Both the position numbers and the translations under genes were made by a program. From Nodosilinea sp. FACHB-141 (GTDB taxonomy: Bacteria; Cyanobacteriota; Cyanobacteriia; Phormidesmidales; Phormidesmidaceae): DNA of 64,000 bases. Under the pieces are notes generated by a model. That model had not been told where the DNA came from, made no database searches, and saw only the letters and a program-made list of their open reading frames with translations. Positions 17,366 to 26,663 of the stretch are shown here, one piece after another. Position 1 is the first letter of the stretch, and each line of letters begins with the position of its first letter. The stretch lies in contig NZ_JACJPP010000012.1 in the NCBI RefSeq assembly GCF_014696135.1, positions 266,151 to 330,150 of the forward strand. The letters run 5' to 3'.

Positions 17366-18769
17366 TTAAAGCGACTCACCCAGACCCTGGTTCCAGTCTT
17401 GGCCCAGCTGAATGGTGATATCGGAGTTGAGCGCGCCGGTGCTTTCGACCCGCACCTCGCCAATTCCCAAAAAGCGGTGCACCATTTCGGCAGTTGCACC
17501 ATCGCCCCGCTGGGCCACGATGCGGCTAATGGGCAGGGGAGCGTTTAGGGTCTGGTCGATAAAGATGTTGGAGTAACCGCTTTCACGCAACGCTCGGGTC
17601 AGGGCTTGCACCGCTACTGGGTCGTTGGTGCTGTCTTGAATAGCAACCCGCACTCGGCTAGGGTCGCTAGTGGTGGCTACCCGCTGAGTACCGAAACCGA
17701 AGTATTGGTCAACCATACCGTCGATGTCGTTGTAGCTAGGGATCCAATAGCTCGCTGCAAATTCTTGGGGGCTACTAAAGTTGCCTGGCAGCATCAGCAT
17801 TTGCACGTTAGAGCGGTTGATCTGTGCCCCGTAGCCCACCAGGGCCAACAGCTCTTCTACTGACAGGTTGGTGTCGACGTTTTCCTGAATCACCGACAAA
17901 ATTTTGGGCAACCGGGCAATGGTCGCCGGATTGAGTGCCTGCTCAGCTAGGGCTCGCATAAACATTTGCTGGCGCTGAATGCGGCCAATATCGCCCTGGG
18001 AGTCGTAGCGAAAGCGCAGGAACTGGAGCGCCTGATTGCCGTTGAGTTTTTGTTCGCCCGCCTTGAGATTGATGTATAGGTGCTGGCTATCGTCCTGGTA
18101 CTTCATGTCGGCGGGTACGTTGACCGTGACCCCGCCCAGGGCGTCGATCAGTTTTTCGACCCCCTGCACGTTGATGCGCACGTAGCGATCGACGGCCACG
18201 CCACCCAGTAAATCGCTGACTGACTCGGCGGCTAGAGCGGGGCCGCCATCACGGTTGGCCTCGTTGAGCTTGGTTAGCCGGCCGCGCACGTAGGTGCGGG
18301 TGTCGCGGGGAAGGGAAAGCACTACCATTTGCTCGGTCTGGGGATTAAACCGCAGCAGCAGCATCGAGTCTGAGAGGCCGTCAAAGGAGTTGACTAGGGC
18401 GTGGTAGCCCACATCTTCCAGTTCGGGGGGCACGCTTTCGACGTCTGTCGTCAGCACCTTGACGCCTAGCACCAGAATATTCACTGGACGAGTCAGGCGG
18501 GGCAGCCGCAGATTACCGCTCGATGCGATCGCGGCATCCTGGCTAAATACTCCCGATTCTTCGGCGCTTAGATCTTGCTGCATGAGCGGTGCCGCCGACA
18601 GCGAAACCGCTAGCATCGCCCCGGCCACTCCAGAAATGCCCGCCACCGAGGCCAGGGCAATGCCCACGCCGAGCATACGCGGCATGCGTCGTCGCTGTTG
18701 AGTTGGCATTTTTTGTGGATGCCCCTGGGGTGAACGAGCGTTGAGATGTTGGGGATGACGTTGGGACAC
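17366..18769 (-). CDS. LytR-CpsA-Psr (LCP) family cell-wall ligase
   Basis: A 467-residue membrane protein with one N-terminal helix (about 32-54) and an extracytoplasmic LCP domain (about 95-290). The diagnostic residues appear in SDSMLLLRFNP, VLSLPRDTRTYV and FRYDSQGDIGRIQRQQMFM, the arginines and aspartates that bind the lipid pyrophosphate. A C-terminal LytR_C domain (about 365-460) follows. LCP enzymes transfer glycopolymers from lipid carriers to peptidoglycan; in cyanobacteria the polymer is uncertain. The GTG at 18769 is preceded by GAGG at good spacing; an ATG at 18709 would shorten it by 20 residues. It lies 69 bp upstream of the amidase, so the two envelope genes may be cotranscribed. 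Confidence 0.92.
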   Translation of the reverse strand: MSQRHPQHLNARSPQGHPQKMPTQQRRRMPRMLGVGIALASVAGISGVAGAMLAVSLSAAPLMQQDLSAEESGVFSQDAAIASSGNLRLPRLTRPVNILVLGVKVLTTDVESVPPELEDVGYHALVNSFDGLSDSMLLLRFNPQTEQMVVLSLPRDTRTYVRGRLTKLNEANRDGGPALAAESVSDLLGGVAVDRYVRINVQGVEKLIDALGGVTVNVPADMKYQDDSQHLYINLKAGEQKLNGNQALQFLRFRYDSQGDIGRIQRQQMFMRALAEQALNPATIARLPKILSVIQENVDTNLSVEELLALVGYGAQINRSNVQMLMLPGNFSSPQEFAASYWIPSYNDIDGMVDQYFGFGTQRVATTSDPSRVRVAIQDSTNDPVAVQALTRALRESGYSNIFIDQTLNAPLPISRIVAQRGDGATAEMVHRFLGIGEVRVESTGALNSDITIQLGQDWNQGLGESL

Positions 18770-19016
18770 CAGGGACCTCGGGGCAATAAAAATGAGCGGG
18801 GTTAGGAGACTACAGCCCCGTAGGGGGATGACTCTGCCAAATTTTTAGCTGCATGTTAACAGCAATTTAGTCAGCCGACCCACGTAATATGGCACGGACC
18901 CAACAAATTAGGTTAATTTTTCGTTCGGCTATGGAACAGCCCTGGGGACGAGGTCTAGGGCTTTCTCCTAATCCAGAATTTGTGCTAGCAGGGAGGCTGA
19001 GTTGACACCCGTAATC

Positions 19017-19376
19017 CTAGGGCAGCCGCTTGCTCCACTGGCTAAACCCTGGCAGGTTTACCGATTTGCCCTGCAATAGACGCACCATTAGGACGAGGTT
19101 GGTCAAGGTATAGCCGGTCGTCACTAGGGTGTTGGTAATCAGTAGCCGCAGCGACAGCCCTGGTGCCAGATGGCTGCCGGCGCTGAGCACCCCGTAGGTG
19201 ATGACCCAGGTGAAGGCTAAGGTAACCACCAGCCGACTGACCGCCAGCTCTTGGCGGCTGCCCTGCTTTTGCCACAGGCTATAAAGAGCAGGCACGACCC
19301 CGAAAATAGGCACCAGGTAGAGGCTCAACTTTAAGCGCTCGAGGGTCTCCCCTGAGGCGGGACTGACTTTTTTCAT
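19017..19376 (-). CDS. Conserved small membrane protein of unknown function
   Basis: A 119-residue protein with three or four hydrophobic helices (about 18-35, 47-66, 73-83 and 85-103) and a charged N-terminus. It resembles short hypothetical membrane proteins found beside LCP-type genes in cyanobacteria, but I do not recognise a named family. It starts with ATG at 19374-19376 and lies about 250 bp upstream of the LCP gene on the same strand. Codon use and the single clean frame support a real gene. No function is assigned. Confidence 0.72.
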   Translation of the reverse strand: MKKVSPASGETLERLKLSLYLVPIFGVVPALYSLWQKQGSRQELAVSRLVVTLAFTWVITYGVLSAGSHLAPGLSLRLLITNTLVTTGYTLTNLVLMVRLLQGKSVNLPGFSQWSKRLP

Positions 19377-19527
19377 AGGTACTGAGCCCTGGACAGAAGG
19401 GAGAAGTTGTTGCAGGGTCTGTCCAGATTATGCCCCACGTGATCAGCACACGCGTACCTGCCCGATGAGAAAGCGCGACTCAGCATGGCCTAGCGCGATC
19501 GCTGGGCTTTTCCTAACCACTATTCTC

Positions 19528-20514
19528 CTAAATCGCTTGACCAATAAATGTCCGGTGCCGCGGGCTATTAAACGTTACAGTAGGCCGCTCAAACCCCGCT
19601 GCCTCGAAAGCCGCCGCCATGTCGAGGCTGAAGTACTCGTCTAAATAGGGCTCAGTGCTTTTGAGTAGGGTGAAGACAAAGGGCGGCAGTTTTTGAATGG
19701 CCTCAGAACGGGGGTTCATATCCATAATCGCCAGGTGTCCGCCGGGGCGCAGCAACCGCCGCGCCTCCTGCAGAATGGCCTTTGCTGCCGATTGCGGTAG
19801 CTCGTGAAAGACTAGGCAGATCGAAACCAGGTCATAGGAGGCAGCGAGTAGTCCGGTTGCTTCGCCGGCCGCATGGTGCCAGGCGATCGGAGTTGCAGTC
19901 GAGGAAATCTCCCCCGCTGCCTGCCGTTCTTGCTGCCGATACTGGGCCACGGCGAGAAAGTAAGGTGATAAATCTACTCCAGTTAGGTGCGCCTGGGGAA
20001 AGGTGGTCTGAAACGCTTCGGTGCTCATGCCCACCCCGCAGCCAATATCCACAATGGCCTCTGGGGCCTGGGGCAGTTGGGCAATGAGGACATCATGGTA
20101 GCTCTGGCGGAGGCGATCGTCGCCAGCAGCCCCGGCCTCGGGCCAGATCTTGGCGTGCACCGCTTGGGCCGCCACTTCAACCTCCATGGCGGGTCGCCAG
20201 CCCAAATTGCCCTCGTCGTAGGCGTGAAAGCTGGTGGTGTAATAGTCGGGATAGATGAGGTAAGGATTTTGCACCGCTTCTAAATCGGTCTGCCAGAGGG
20301 GCGACAGCTCCTCGTTCTCAGCCGTGGATAGCCCAACTTCTGTACGACGGCTCTGCAAGGCCTGAACTCGTTCCCGCCAGGGTACGCCGATAGTTTCGGC
20401 CCGCGTCACCATCATGTGGCGGGCACGGCCCTTGGCAAAATTCCACAGGGGCTTAATGGCGAGCACCTGATTCACCACGCTGGAAAGCAGGTTGGGAGCA
20501 GAGGTAGCAGTCAT
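19528..20514 (-). CDS. SAM-dependent methyltransferase (class I)
   Basis: A 328-residue protein with a class I methyltransferase fold in its second half. The SAM-binding motif I is AIVDIGCGVGMSTEAF (about 153-168), followed by the acidic LTGVDLSPYFL and the post-II LRPGGHLAIMDMNP segment. The N-terminal ~90 residues are helical and have no recognisable motif; members of this cyanobacterial group share that extension. LVFHELP in motif II is typical of UbiE/Coq5-like and small-molecule methyltransferases. The substrate is not deducible. It lies downstream of coaBC on the same strand with a ~70 bp gap. Confidence 0.88.
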   Translation of the reverse strand: MTATSAPNLLSSVVNQVLAIKPLWNFAKGRARHMMVTRAETIGVPWRERVQALQSRRTEVGLSTAENEELSPLWQTDLEAVQNPYLIYPDYYTTSFHAYDEGNLGWRPAMEVEVAAQAVHAKIWPEAGAAGDDRLRQSYHDVLIAQLPQAPEAIVDIGCGVGMSTEAFQTTFPQAHLTGVDLSPYFLAVAQYRQQERQAAGEISSTATPIAWHHAAGEATGLLAASYDLVSICLVFHELPQSAAKAILQEARRLLRPGGHLAIMDMNPRSEAIQKLPPFVFTLLKSTEPYLDEYFSLDMAAAFEAAGFERPTVTFNSPRHRTFIGQAI

Positions 20515-20586
20515 AGCGGCCGCAGTGTTAGAACAGCCCCTATTTTAAGAGGTGAGGGGTAGCTGAATCCACAGGATGTAGCACAG

Positions 20587-21846
20587 CTAGAAGCCAGCTT
20601 TCAGCAGAGCATCCCAGATTTGGTGGGCCATCTCCAACTTGGTGCAGGGAGGAATCGGAAGCTTGTCGCCCGCTTGAGTGAGCAGGACGGCCTGGTTGCG
20701 ATCGCCCCCAAACCCACTTCCTGCCACATCAATAGGGTTCGCCACGATCGCATCTAAACCCTTACGCTGTAGCTTATCCAACGCTGGGGGAATGATGTCG
20801 CCGGTCTGGGCCGCAAAGCCAATCAGCCGCTGGTGGGGCGATCGCTTTTGAGACAAATCGGCCACAATGTCGGGCACCTGGGCCAGGGGTAGGGATTGGG
20901 GCAGATCTGCTTTGGCCAACTTAGTGGCGGCCTGGGTCGCTGGTTTCACATCCGCTACCGCCGCCGCCATCACAATCCAGTCGGCCTGGGGTAGGTTGGT
21001 CAGCATCGCCCGGTGCATCTCTTCAGCCGTGGTAATGCTCACGGTTTGGATGCCGCCCAGGCGGGCTTTGAGGGATTCCTCCATCGGTCCGTGAACGAGG
21101 GTGACGGTCGCGCCACGGTGAAGAGCAGCCTGGGCCAAGGCCATCCCCATTTTGCCGCTAGCGGGGTTGCCGATAAAGCGCACGGGATCTAAAAACTCGC
21201 GGGTGCTGCCGGTGCTGATCAGCAGGTGCTTCCCTACTAGGTCGCGCCGCCCGCCGCTGTGCAGCAGCGAGTGAATGTGGGTGAGGATGTCCTCCGGCTC
21301 GGCCATGCGCCCGGTGCCGATGCGATCGCAGGCCAGCACCCCACTACCTGGATCAATGCTGTGGTAGCGCGGATCCTGAAGTAGCTGGTGCCAGTTGCGC
21401 TGCACGGCCTGCTGCTGCCACATGTCGGTATTCATCGCTGGGGCTAGCAGCACCGGGCAGGTCGAGGCCAGCACGGTATTGGTCAGCAAATTATCGGCTA
21501 GGCCATGGGCCAGCTTGCCTAGCGTGTTAGCGCTCAGGGGGGCAATCACCAGCAGCTCAGCCCATTCGCCCAGCTCAATGTGCAGCGGCCGTCCCTGGGT
21601 TGCCTGCCAAAAATTCTCGTCTGTATAGGCAGGGTGTCTGGCCAGGGTCGCCACCGTCAGGGGCGGAATGAAGGCCTGCCCTTGCTGGGTCAGCACAACA
21701 CGCACTGCTAGACCTGCCTTGGCCAGCGACGAAATCACCGAGCAGATCTTATAGGCTGCAATACCGCCGCTAATGCCTATCAGCACTCGACGGGGAGCGT
21801 CCACGGCTGTAGAACTACTTGCCATCCCAAACCCGACGCCGGTCAT
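20587..21846 (-). CDS. coaBC: Bifunctional phosphopantothenoylcysteine decarboxylase/synthetase
   Basis: A 419-residue fusion enzyme of coenzyme A synthesis. The N-terminal CoaC flavoprotein (about 18-200) has [10 protein letters not shown], the active-site histidine region [20 protein letters not shown], the PAMNTDMW clamp and the cysteine loop [14 protein letters not shown]. The C-terminal CoaB domain (about 205-415) has [24 protein letters not shown] for CTP binding and [17 protein letters not shown]. Both active sites look intact. The start ATG at 21846 is taken; MASSS at 21825 is an alternative. It lies downstream of the DUF2555 gene, separated by a 92-bp spacer with a strong hairpin. 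Confidence 0.96.
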   Translation of the reverse strand: MTGVGFGMASSSTAVDAPRRVLIGISGGIAAYKICSVISSLAKAGLAVRVVLTQQGQAFIPPLTVATLARHPAYTDENFWQATQGRPLHIELGEWAELLVIAPLSANTLGKLAHGLADNLLTNTVLASTCPVLLAPAMNTDMWQQQAVQRNWHQLLQDPRYHSIDPGSGVLACDRIGTGRMAEPEDILTHIHSLLHSGGRRDLVGKHLLISTGSTREFLDPVRFIGNPASGKMGMALAQAALHRGATVTLVHGPMEESLKARLGGIQTVSITTAEEMHRAMLTNLPQADWIVMAAAVADVKPATQAATKLAKADLPQSLPLAQVPDIVADLSQKRSPHQRLIGFAAQTGDIIPPALDKLQRKGLDAIVANPIDVAGSGFGGDRNQAVLLTQAGDKLPIPPCTKLEMAHQIWDALLKAGF

Positions 21847-21865
21847 CTCAATTTTAAGAACGACA

Positions 21866-21903
21866 CTTCTGCCGGGGCAAACAACCGTTTGCCCCGGCAG
21901 AAG
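21866..21903 (-). other. Perfect 17-bp hairpin between DUF2555 and coaBC
   Basis: CTTCTGCCGGGGCAAAC (21866-21882) and its exact complement (21887-21903) flank an AACC loop. No T-run follows on either strand, so it is not a normal intrinsic terminator. It lies 20 bp before the coaBC start on the minus strand and could protect, process or partly terminate a shared transcript. Confidence 0.6.
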
Positions 21904-21938
21904 CGGGGGTATCTAGGCAGGATTTAGCCGCCAACGGT

Positions 21939-22151
21939 CTACGACTCATCGTAGGCTTCGAGGTCGAGCAAATAGACGTAGGATTCAACTAACTCGGGTC
22001 GCTGAAAGGCGATCGCCCGAAGCAGGTGCCAGTCTTGCAGTCCCTCAAAGGCATTCTCGTAGGCATCGGTCTCTAGGCGAGTAGCCAGCTCAGCCACCGT
22101 GTCCGGTGTCATATCTGAGACGGTTTGCGGTGAAACGTGTAGGCTCAGCAT
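21939..22151 (-). CDS. DUF2555 family protein
   Basis: A 70-residue protein matching the cyanobacterial DUF2555 family over its whole length. Family features are the early MTPDTVAELATRLETDAY and the strongly conserved FEGLQDWHLLRAIAFQRPELVESYVYLLDLEAYDE. It is acidic, soluble and without known function. The family is commonly found directly upstream of coaBC, as here. The ATG at 22149-22151 has an A/C-rich upstream region without a strong Shine-Dalgarno. Probably cotranscribed with coaBC. Confidence 0.88.
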   Translation of the reverse strand: MLSLHVSPQTVSDMTPDTVAELATRLETDAYENAFEGLQDWHLLRAIAFQRPELVESYVYLLDLEAYDES

Positions 22152-22238
22152 AGTCTTTTCCCCCTTGGTGACGTTTGCCTCAGAGCCGCACGGGTGCAGC
22201 CAGGGTCAATTCACTCTCCCTTTAGGATAAAGGTTTGG

Positions 22239-22907
22239 TCAGGGATTCCCGCTGGCCTGCCGCAAATCTTCGCAAAACCCGGCAATTAGCCCCATTACCT
22301 GAGGTGGAATTTCATGCCCCATGGCCATTTCCTGCCAGGTCACGGGTTGGCCAATGGCGGTGAGGGCGTCGTTGGCCTGCTGGGCCTTGCCGATCGGCAC
22401 CACTGCATCGAAGGTGCCGTGCACCATCATTACTGAGCGGGGGCTCACCGGAGCCTGTGCAGGGCTGTGCAGGTAGCCGCTGAGAATGATCTGCCCGGCC
22501 AGAGGCAGCTGCGACCCCACGTCTAGCGCCATCGCCCCCCCTTGGGAAAACCCAGCCAAAATGGTGCGCTCTAGGGGAATTTTGGTGGTTTGAGGCAGCA
22601 TTGACATCCAGAGCTTGAGCCGCTCTCGACTGATCTGGAGGTCGGTGTGGGTCTCAAAATCGTAGGGACGGCGAAAATCATAGCTGTTGGGGAAGTTGTA
22701 CCACATGCGGCCCCCTGGGGCCTGGGGATGGGGCCAGGGCGCATCGGGAAAGACCATTGAGAAGTTGGCTATTTCTAAATAGGGGGCTAAGCCGATTAGG
22801 TCGGCGGCGTTGGCCCCCCAGCCGTGGAGAGCCACTAGGCACCAATCAGCGGTGCCATCGGTGGGGCCATAGGTCAGGGCTTGAAGCGGTTGTTCGGTGG
22901 GCAGCAT
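22239..22907 (-). CDS. Alpha/beta hydrolase (carboxylesterase/acyl-protein thioesterase-like)
   Basis: A 222-residue cytosolic hydrolase of the phospholipase/carboxylesterase (Abhydrolase_2) family. The catalytic triad can be placed: Ser in AGFSQGGAMAL (about 119), Asp in HGTFDAVVP (about 168) and His in MAMGHEIPP (about 198). The oxyanion-side motif is VALHGWGANAADL near residue 26. Length is typical. Family members hydrolyse short acyl esters or thioesters; the natural substrate is unknown. It sits 14 bp downstream of trhO on the same strand, so the pair is likely one transcript. Confidence 0.9.
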   Translation of the reverse strand: MLPTEQPLQALTYGPTDGTADWCLVALHGWGANAADLIGLAPYLEIANFSMVFPDAPWPHPQAPGGRMWYNFPNSYDFRRPYDFETHTDLQISRERLKLWMSMLPQTTKIPLERTILAGFSQGGAMALDVGSQLPLAGQIILSGYLHSPAQAPVSPRSVMMVHGTFDAVVPIGKAQQANDALTAIGQPVTWQEMAMGHEIPPQVMGLIAGFCEDLRQASGNP

Positions 22908-22921
22908 GGATTTCCTTAAAG

Positions 22922-23791
22922 CTAGCGATCGCGTTGACGAGCCTCTAGCCGAGCCCGTTTGGCGGGGGTAAGAGCAGCATAGCAGTGAGGGCAGCTGATG
23001 CCTGCTTCGTAGTGAGGTGAGGCTTTTTCAGCCGCGCCCACCGGGTGGCCACAGCCCAGGCAGAGATCGTATTCGCTAGGTTGCAGGCGGTGGTCAACGG
23101 CCACCCGTTCGTCAAACACAAAGCAATCGCCCTGCCACAGGCTGTCAGCCGTCGGTACTGATTTGAGGTAGTTGAGAATGCCGCCCTGGAGGTGATAAAC
23201 CTGCTCAAAGCCCTGCTCTAGCAGGTAGGCAGTGGCTTTTTCGCAGCGAATGCCGCCCGTGCAGAACATTGCCACTTTTTTGTGCTGAGCGGGGTCGAGG
23301 TGGTTGTCTACGTAACTCGGCAGTTCTCTAAAAGCGTGGGTTTGAGGGTTCACCGCGCCCTTAAAGGTGCCCAGCTCGACCTCAAAGTTGTTGCGAGCAT
23401 CGATCAGCACCACGTCAGGGTCGGTAATGAGCTGGTTCCAAGCCTGTGGCTCAATGTATGTTCCCACCTCTTGCTTGGCGGGGTTCACATCAGGGTGTCC
23501 GAGAGTGACAATTTCCCGCTTCAGCTTCACCTTCATCCGCTCGAAGGGGGGCGCAGCGGTGATGGATTCTTGGTGGGAGAAGGGGCCAATTTCGGGGTGG
23601 TTGTGCAGCCAGGTCAACAGGGTGTCAATGTTCTGGCGATCGCCCGCTACAGTAGCGTTCAGCCCTTCTGAAGCCAGCAAAATTGTGCCCCGCAGCCCCC
23701 AGCTCTGACACAGTTCTAAAAGCTCCCGGCGCAGCGCCGCTGGTTCACTTAGGGTGACAAATTTGTAGAAGGTGGCGATCGCCCAATCCAT
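22922..23791 (-). CDS. trhO: tRNA uridine(34) hydroxylase (rhodanese family)
   Basis: A 289-residue rhodanese-domain protein of the YceA/TrhO family, which forms 5-hydroxyuridine at the tRNA wobble position using O2. An N-terminal acylphosphatase-like domain (about 1-95, with GLRGTILLASEGLNATVAG) precedes the rhodanese domain (about 115-220), whose active-site loop is FCTGGIRCEKATAYL. The C-terminus adds a zinc-ribbon pattern, CLGCGHPV...CPHC. The order and motifs match family members. Start ATG at 23789-23791. The esterase gene follows after 14 bp. Confidence 0.93.
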   Translation of the reverse strand: MDWAIATFYKFVTLSEPAALRRELLELCQSWGLRGTILLASEGLNATVAGDRQNIDTLLTWLHNHPEIGPFSHQESITAAPPFERMKVKLKREIVTLGHPDVNPAKQEVGTYIEPQAWNQLITDPDVVLIDARNNFEVELGTFKGAVNPQTHAFRELPSYVDNHLDPAQHKKVAMFCTGGIRCEKATAYLLEQGFEQVYHLQGGILNYLKSVPTADSLWQGDCFVFDERVAVDHRLQPSEYDLCLGCGHPVGAAEKASPHYEAGISCPHCYAALTPAKRARLEARQRDR

Positions 23792-23817
23792 GGTCTGACA
23801 GAGCTACAAAGTTTCAA

Positions 23818-24738
23818 TTATAAGCGGTGGGCCTGGTATACCTCGACGGCGGCTCTATGCAGCAGCGAGTGGCGAAAGATCAGATCCTCCATCGATTGGC
23901 CGTAGCCACCGCCAATGACACAGGCGACGGGATAGCCCGCTTGCACACAGCTGTCGAGCACGAAGCGATCGCGCTGATAAATCCCGGTGTTGGTCAGCGC
24001 CAGCTTGCCCAGCAGGTCGTCTTTGTGCGGGTCGGCCCCGGCATCGTAAAACACAAGGTCAGGCTTCACCTGGGCCAGCAAATCTGGAACGTACCGCGCC
24101 AGGCAGTTTAGGTAGGCATCATCTTCCATGCCCAAGGCCAAGGGCACATCCAAATCGCTGCTCTGTTTGCGGGCCGGAAAGTTCTCCTGGCAGTGCATGG
24201 AAAAGGTGAAAACGCTGGAGTCGTCGCGGAAGATCCAAGCGGTGCCGTCACCCTGGTGCACGTCTAAGTCGAGGATCAGCACGCGATTGACGCGGCCCTG
24301 CGCTTGCAGCACTCGAGTGGCGATCGCCAGATCATTGAAAATGCAAAACCCCGATCCGTAGTCGGGAAAGGCGTGGTGGGTGCCCCCCGCCGTATTGCAG
24401 GCCAGCCCATGCTCCAAGGCCAGCTTAGCGGTGAGAATAGTGCCCCCTACTGCCGTGCAGGTGCGCTTAACCAAGGCGGCGCTCCAGGGCAACCCAATGC
24501 GCCGTTGGGCTTTGGCATCCAGCGTTCCCTGGCGGTAAGCGTTGACGTAGGCGGTCTGGTGCACAAGCTCCAGCCAAGTCTGGAGAGGTTCGCCGGGCTG
24601 GTAAATCTGGCCTGGGGTGATCACACCATCGTGCAGCAGGCGATCGCGCAGTAGCCGAAATTTGGGCATCGGAAAGCGATGCCCGTCGGGCAGGGGGGCG
24701 ACGTAGTCGGAGTGATAGATAACCGGAAGCTGACTCAA
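23818..24738 (-). CDS. Histone deacetylase-family (acetoin utilisation type) deacetylase
   Basis: A 306-residue zinc amidohydrolase of the HDAC/AcuC/acetylpolyamine deacetylase superfamily. The charge-relay histidines occur in GGTHHAFPDYGSGFCIFND, and zinc ligands in LDLDVHQGDGTAW and FYDAGADPHKDD; IGGGYGQSMEDL gives the glycine loop. The start is TTG at 24736-24738 (MSQLPVIYHSDYV), because no in-frame ATG or GTG precedes it and homologues begin at this point. The substrate could be acetyl-lysine, acetylpolyamine or another acetylamide; sequence does not decide. It follows a proline-rich membrane protein gene on the same strand. Confidence 0.9.
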   Translation of the reverse strand: MSQLPVIYHSDYVAPLPDGHRFPMPKFRLLRDRLLHDGVITPGQIYQPGEPLQTWLELVHQTAYVNAYRQGTLDAKAQRRIGLPWSAALVKRTCTAVGGTILTAKLALEHGLACNTAGGTHHAFPDYGSGFCIFNDLAIATRVLQAQGRVNRVLILDLDVHQGDGTAWIFRDDSSVFTFSMHCQENFPARKQSSDLDVPLALGMEDDAYLNCLARYVPDLLAQVKPDLVFYDAGADPHKDDLLGKLALTNTGIYQRDRFVLDSCVQAGYPVACVIGGGYGQSMEDLIFRHSLLHRAAVEVYQAHRL

Positions 24739-24758
24739 AGCCCCAAGGTAAACAATGC

Positions 24759-25565
24759 TTACATCAGTGACGACAGCGATCGCCGCTGCCGCATATCCAG
24801 AGCGTGAGCCACGCTACCCTCAGCCCAGTCAAGGGGCAGGTCTGCTTCAGGGGGCACCACGGCCGGAGTGGCGGCTGGCCCAGGCGCAGTGCTAGAAGCC
24901 GAGACCGGGGGCGATTCCCCTCGAGGGAGGTCGCGCCAACGCCCTGGCTGAGGCACCGCCCTGAACTGCGGCACAGTGCCAGCCCTAGGCCGCGCTGGTA
25001 CTGGTGCTGGGTGCGGCTCAACCATGGGGGTTTCCACTAGTCTGACCCCGGGAGCTACGACTCCATCGCGCTGAGGCGAGTAGGGAGCCAAACGCCTAGG
25101 ATGGGATGGTTGCATCGGCGCAGGCGCTTTAGCGACTGGGCGCGGACGGGTTTTTTTGCGCTTAGTGGCCCGAGATGAGACCTTGATCTGCTGGGTGAGC
25201 ACAAAGGAGCCAAAGGCACATAGACCCACCAGGCTCAGCAGACCCCAAAGGGCAACCCCAGAACGGGGCGAAGCTTCCTGCTCAGGCACAATCTCTGGGG
25301 CAGAGGCGGCATCGTCGGCTGGAAGTGGCAAAACCGTTAGAGGCGTTTCAGGAACGGCATCTTCTATGGGTTCGTTGAACATGAGGCCGTGGTAGGCGAT
25401 CGCAGACACGCATACCAGGGTTAACCAAAGCCCTCCCAGCAAAAACAAGGGGCGGTAGGTTAGCAACCTGGCCCAAAACAGCCCCGACGTGACGGCAGGG
25501 TCGCGGTCTTCAGAAAAAGGTTGGGGAGGACGGGGCGAGGGCTGTCCAGAAAAATGCTGTGCCAT
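24759..25565 (-). CDS. Proline-rich membrane protein of unknown function
   Basis: A 268-residue protein with two membrane helices (about 33-57 and 104-123) separated by an acidic proline-rich loop, then a basic segment (SRATKRKKTRPRP) and a long proline/alanine-rich, probably disordered C-terminal tail. No domain is recognised. The positive charge after the second helix suggests a cytosolic C-terminus. The 21-bp gap to the deacetylase gene suggests cotranscription. The single long open frame and GC-biased third positions support a real gene. Confidence 0.7.
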   Translation of the reverse strand: MAQHFSGQPSPRPPQPFSEDRDPAVTSGLFWARLLTYRPLFLLGGLWLTLVCVSAIAYHGLMFNEPIEDAVPETPLTVLPLPADDAASAPEIVPEQEASPRSGVALWGLLSLVGLCAFGSFVLTQQIKVSSRATKRKKTRPRPVAKAPAPMQPSHPRRLAPYSPQRDGVVAPGVRLVETPMVEPHPAPVPARPRAGTVPQFRAVPQPGRWRDLPRGESPPVSASSTAPGPAATPAVVPPEADLPLDWAEGSVAHALDMRQRRSLSSLM

Positions 25566-25712
25566 AGGTTACCTGGTGGCCATCGGTGCACAAACCTCAG
25601 CGTTGCTGTACACCCTTAAGGCCAATTGTAGGTGCTCTTGCCAGTGGGCGCTAGGGTTTGGGCGGGCTTGGCGTCATGTTAACCCCCCAAGCCGCCCAAA
25701 CCAGGCAGTTTT

Positions 25713-26663
25713 CTAGCGCAGCACCATGGCGGGCACGTAGTCTTGGGGGTCCTGGGCAACCCAACCTGCGGTGGAATTAAGCCGCACTTCAAAGAATAGG
25801 AACGCGTCGTCTCCCTCTGAGGTGGCGATCGCTCCCAGGCGATCGCCCTGGCGCACCGTTTGCCCAGCTCGCACATTCAGCGCTGCCAGGTTGGCGTAGC
25901 GGGTTTGCAGCCCCTGGGCGTGGTTGACGACCACCAGATTGCCATAGGTGGCGTCGGTGCCGGCAAAGGCTACAGTGCCTGCCCCTACCGCCAGCGCTGG
26001 AGTGCTGGCTGAGCTAGCCAGGGCGACCCCAGTGTTAAATACCAGCTTGCCCTGGGCTGGATCGGGCTGCCAGCCGTAGTTGACAATTACCTGCGCTCGC
26101 TGGGGTAGGGGATATCCTTGAAGCGGTGTGGACGGGGCCGCTGTGGCCGCTGTGGCCGCTGTGGTCGTCACGCCTGGGAACCAGTTCACCCCAGGCAGAA
26201 AAATGGTGGCCGGTACAGTGCTCACGCAGCCATTGACCTCAAACAGCACATCGGGCCGACTGTTGTAGGTCTGGGCGACTTGCTGCCAGGTTCTACCTGG
26301 GGGGACGCTGACCCGAATGCCGTTGAAGGGCGGAATGATCAGCTCTTGCCCCGGGCTGACGGCACCCCCTTGAACGGCAGGGTTGAGCCCCATGATAGTG
26401 GCCGGTAACAGACTATAGCGCTGGGCAATGGCGGCCAGCGTTTCGCCCTGGGCCACGCGGTGACGAGTCAAGCGCGACAGGGCGGGTTGAGAGCAAGCGG
26501 CTGGGCCAGTCTGGGCGCTCGCGCCTGGCGTGGCCAGCCCCCCCAACGGTAGGGTGACGGCCAGACCAAGCAGCCAAACTAAGCCTTTGTGTCCCAATCG
26601 CTGGGTAGAACTAGTAGCGCCCAACCGACGGGTGGCCCAATGCTGAAGCGAATCGTAAAACAT
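25713..26663 (-). CDS. LysM and degenerate M23 (LytM) domain protein
   Basis: A 316-residue exported protein. After an N-terminal hydrophobic region (about 28-50) come LysM-like peptidoglycan-binding motifs (HRVAQGETLAAIAQRYSL, about 69-86, and a second around 115-145) and a C-terminal M23/LytM domain (about 195-310). The usual zinc ligands are missing: the YAHL motif reads YANL and LHFEVR reads LFFEVR. The domain is therefore probably non-catalytic, like EnvC/NlpD activators of amidases, which fits the AmiC-type amidase elsewhere in the window. The link is inference. Confidence 0.87.
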   Translation of the reverse strand: MFYDSLQHWATRRLGATSSTQRLGHKGLVWLLGLAVTLPLGGLATPGASAQTGPAACSQPALSRLTRHRVAQGETLAAIAQRYSLLPATIMGLNPAVQGGAVSPGQELIIPPFNGIRVSVPPGRTWQQVAQTYNSRPDVLFEVNGCVSTVPATIFLPGVNWFPGVTTTAATAATAAPSTPLQGYPLPQRAQVIVNYGWQPDPAQGKLVFNTGVALASSASTPALAVGAGTVAFAGTDATYGNLVVVNHAQGLQTRYANLAALNVRAGQTVRQGDRLGAIATSEGDDAFLFFEVRLNSTAGWVAQDPQDYVPAMVLR

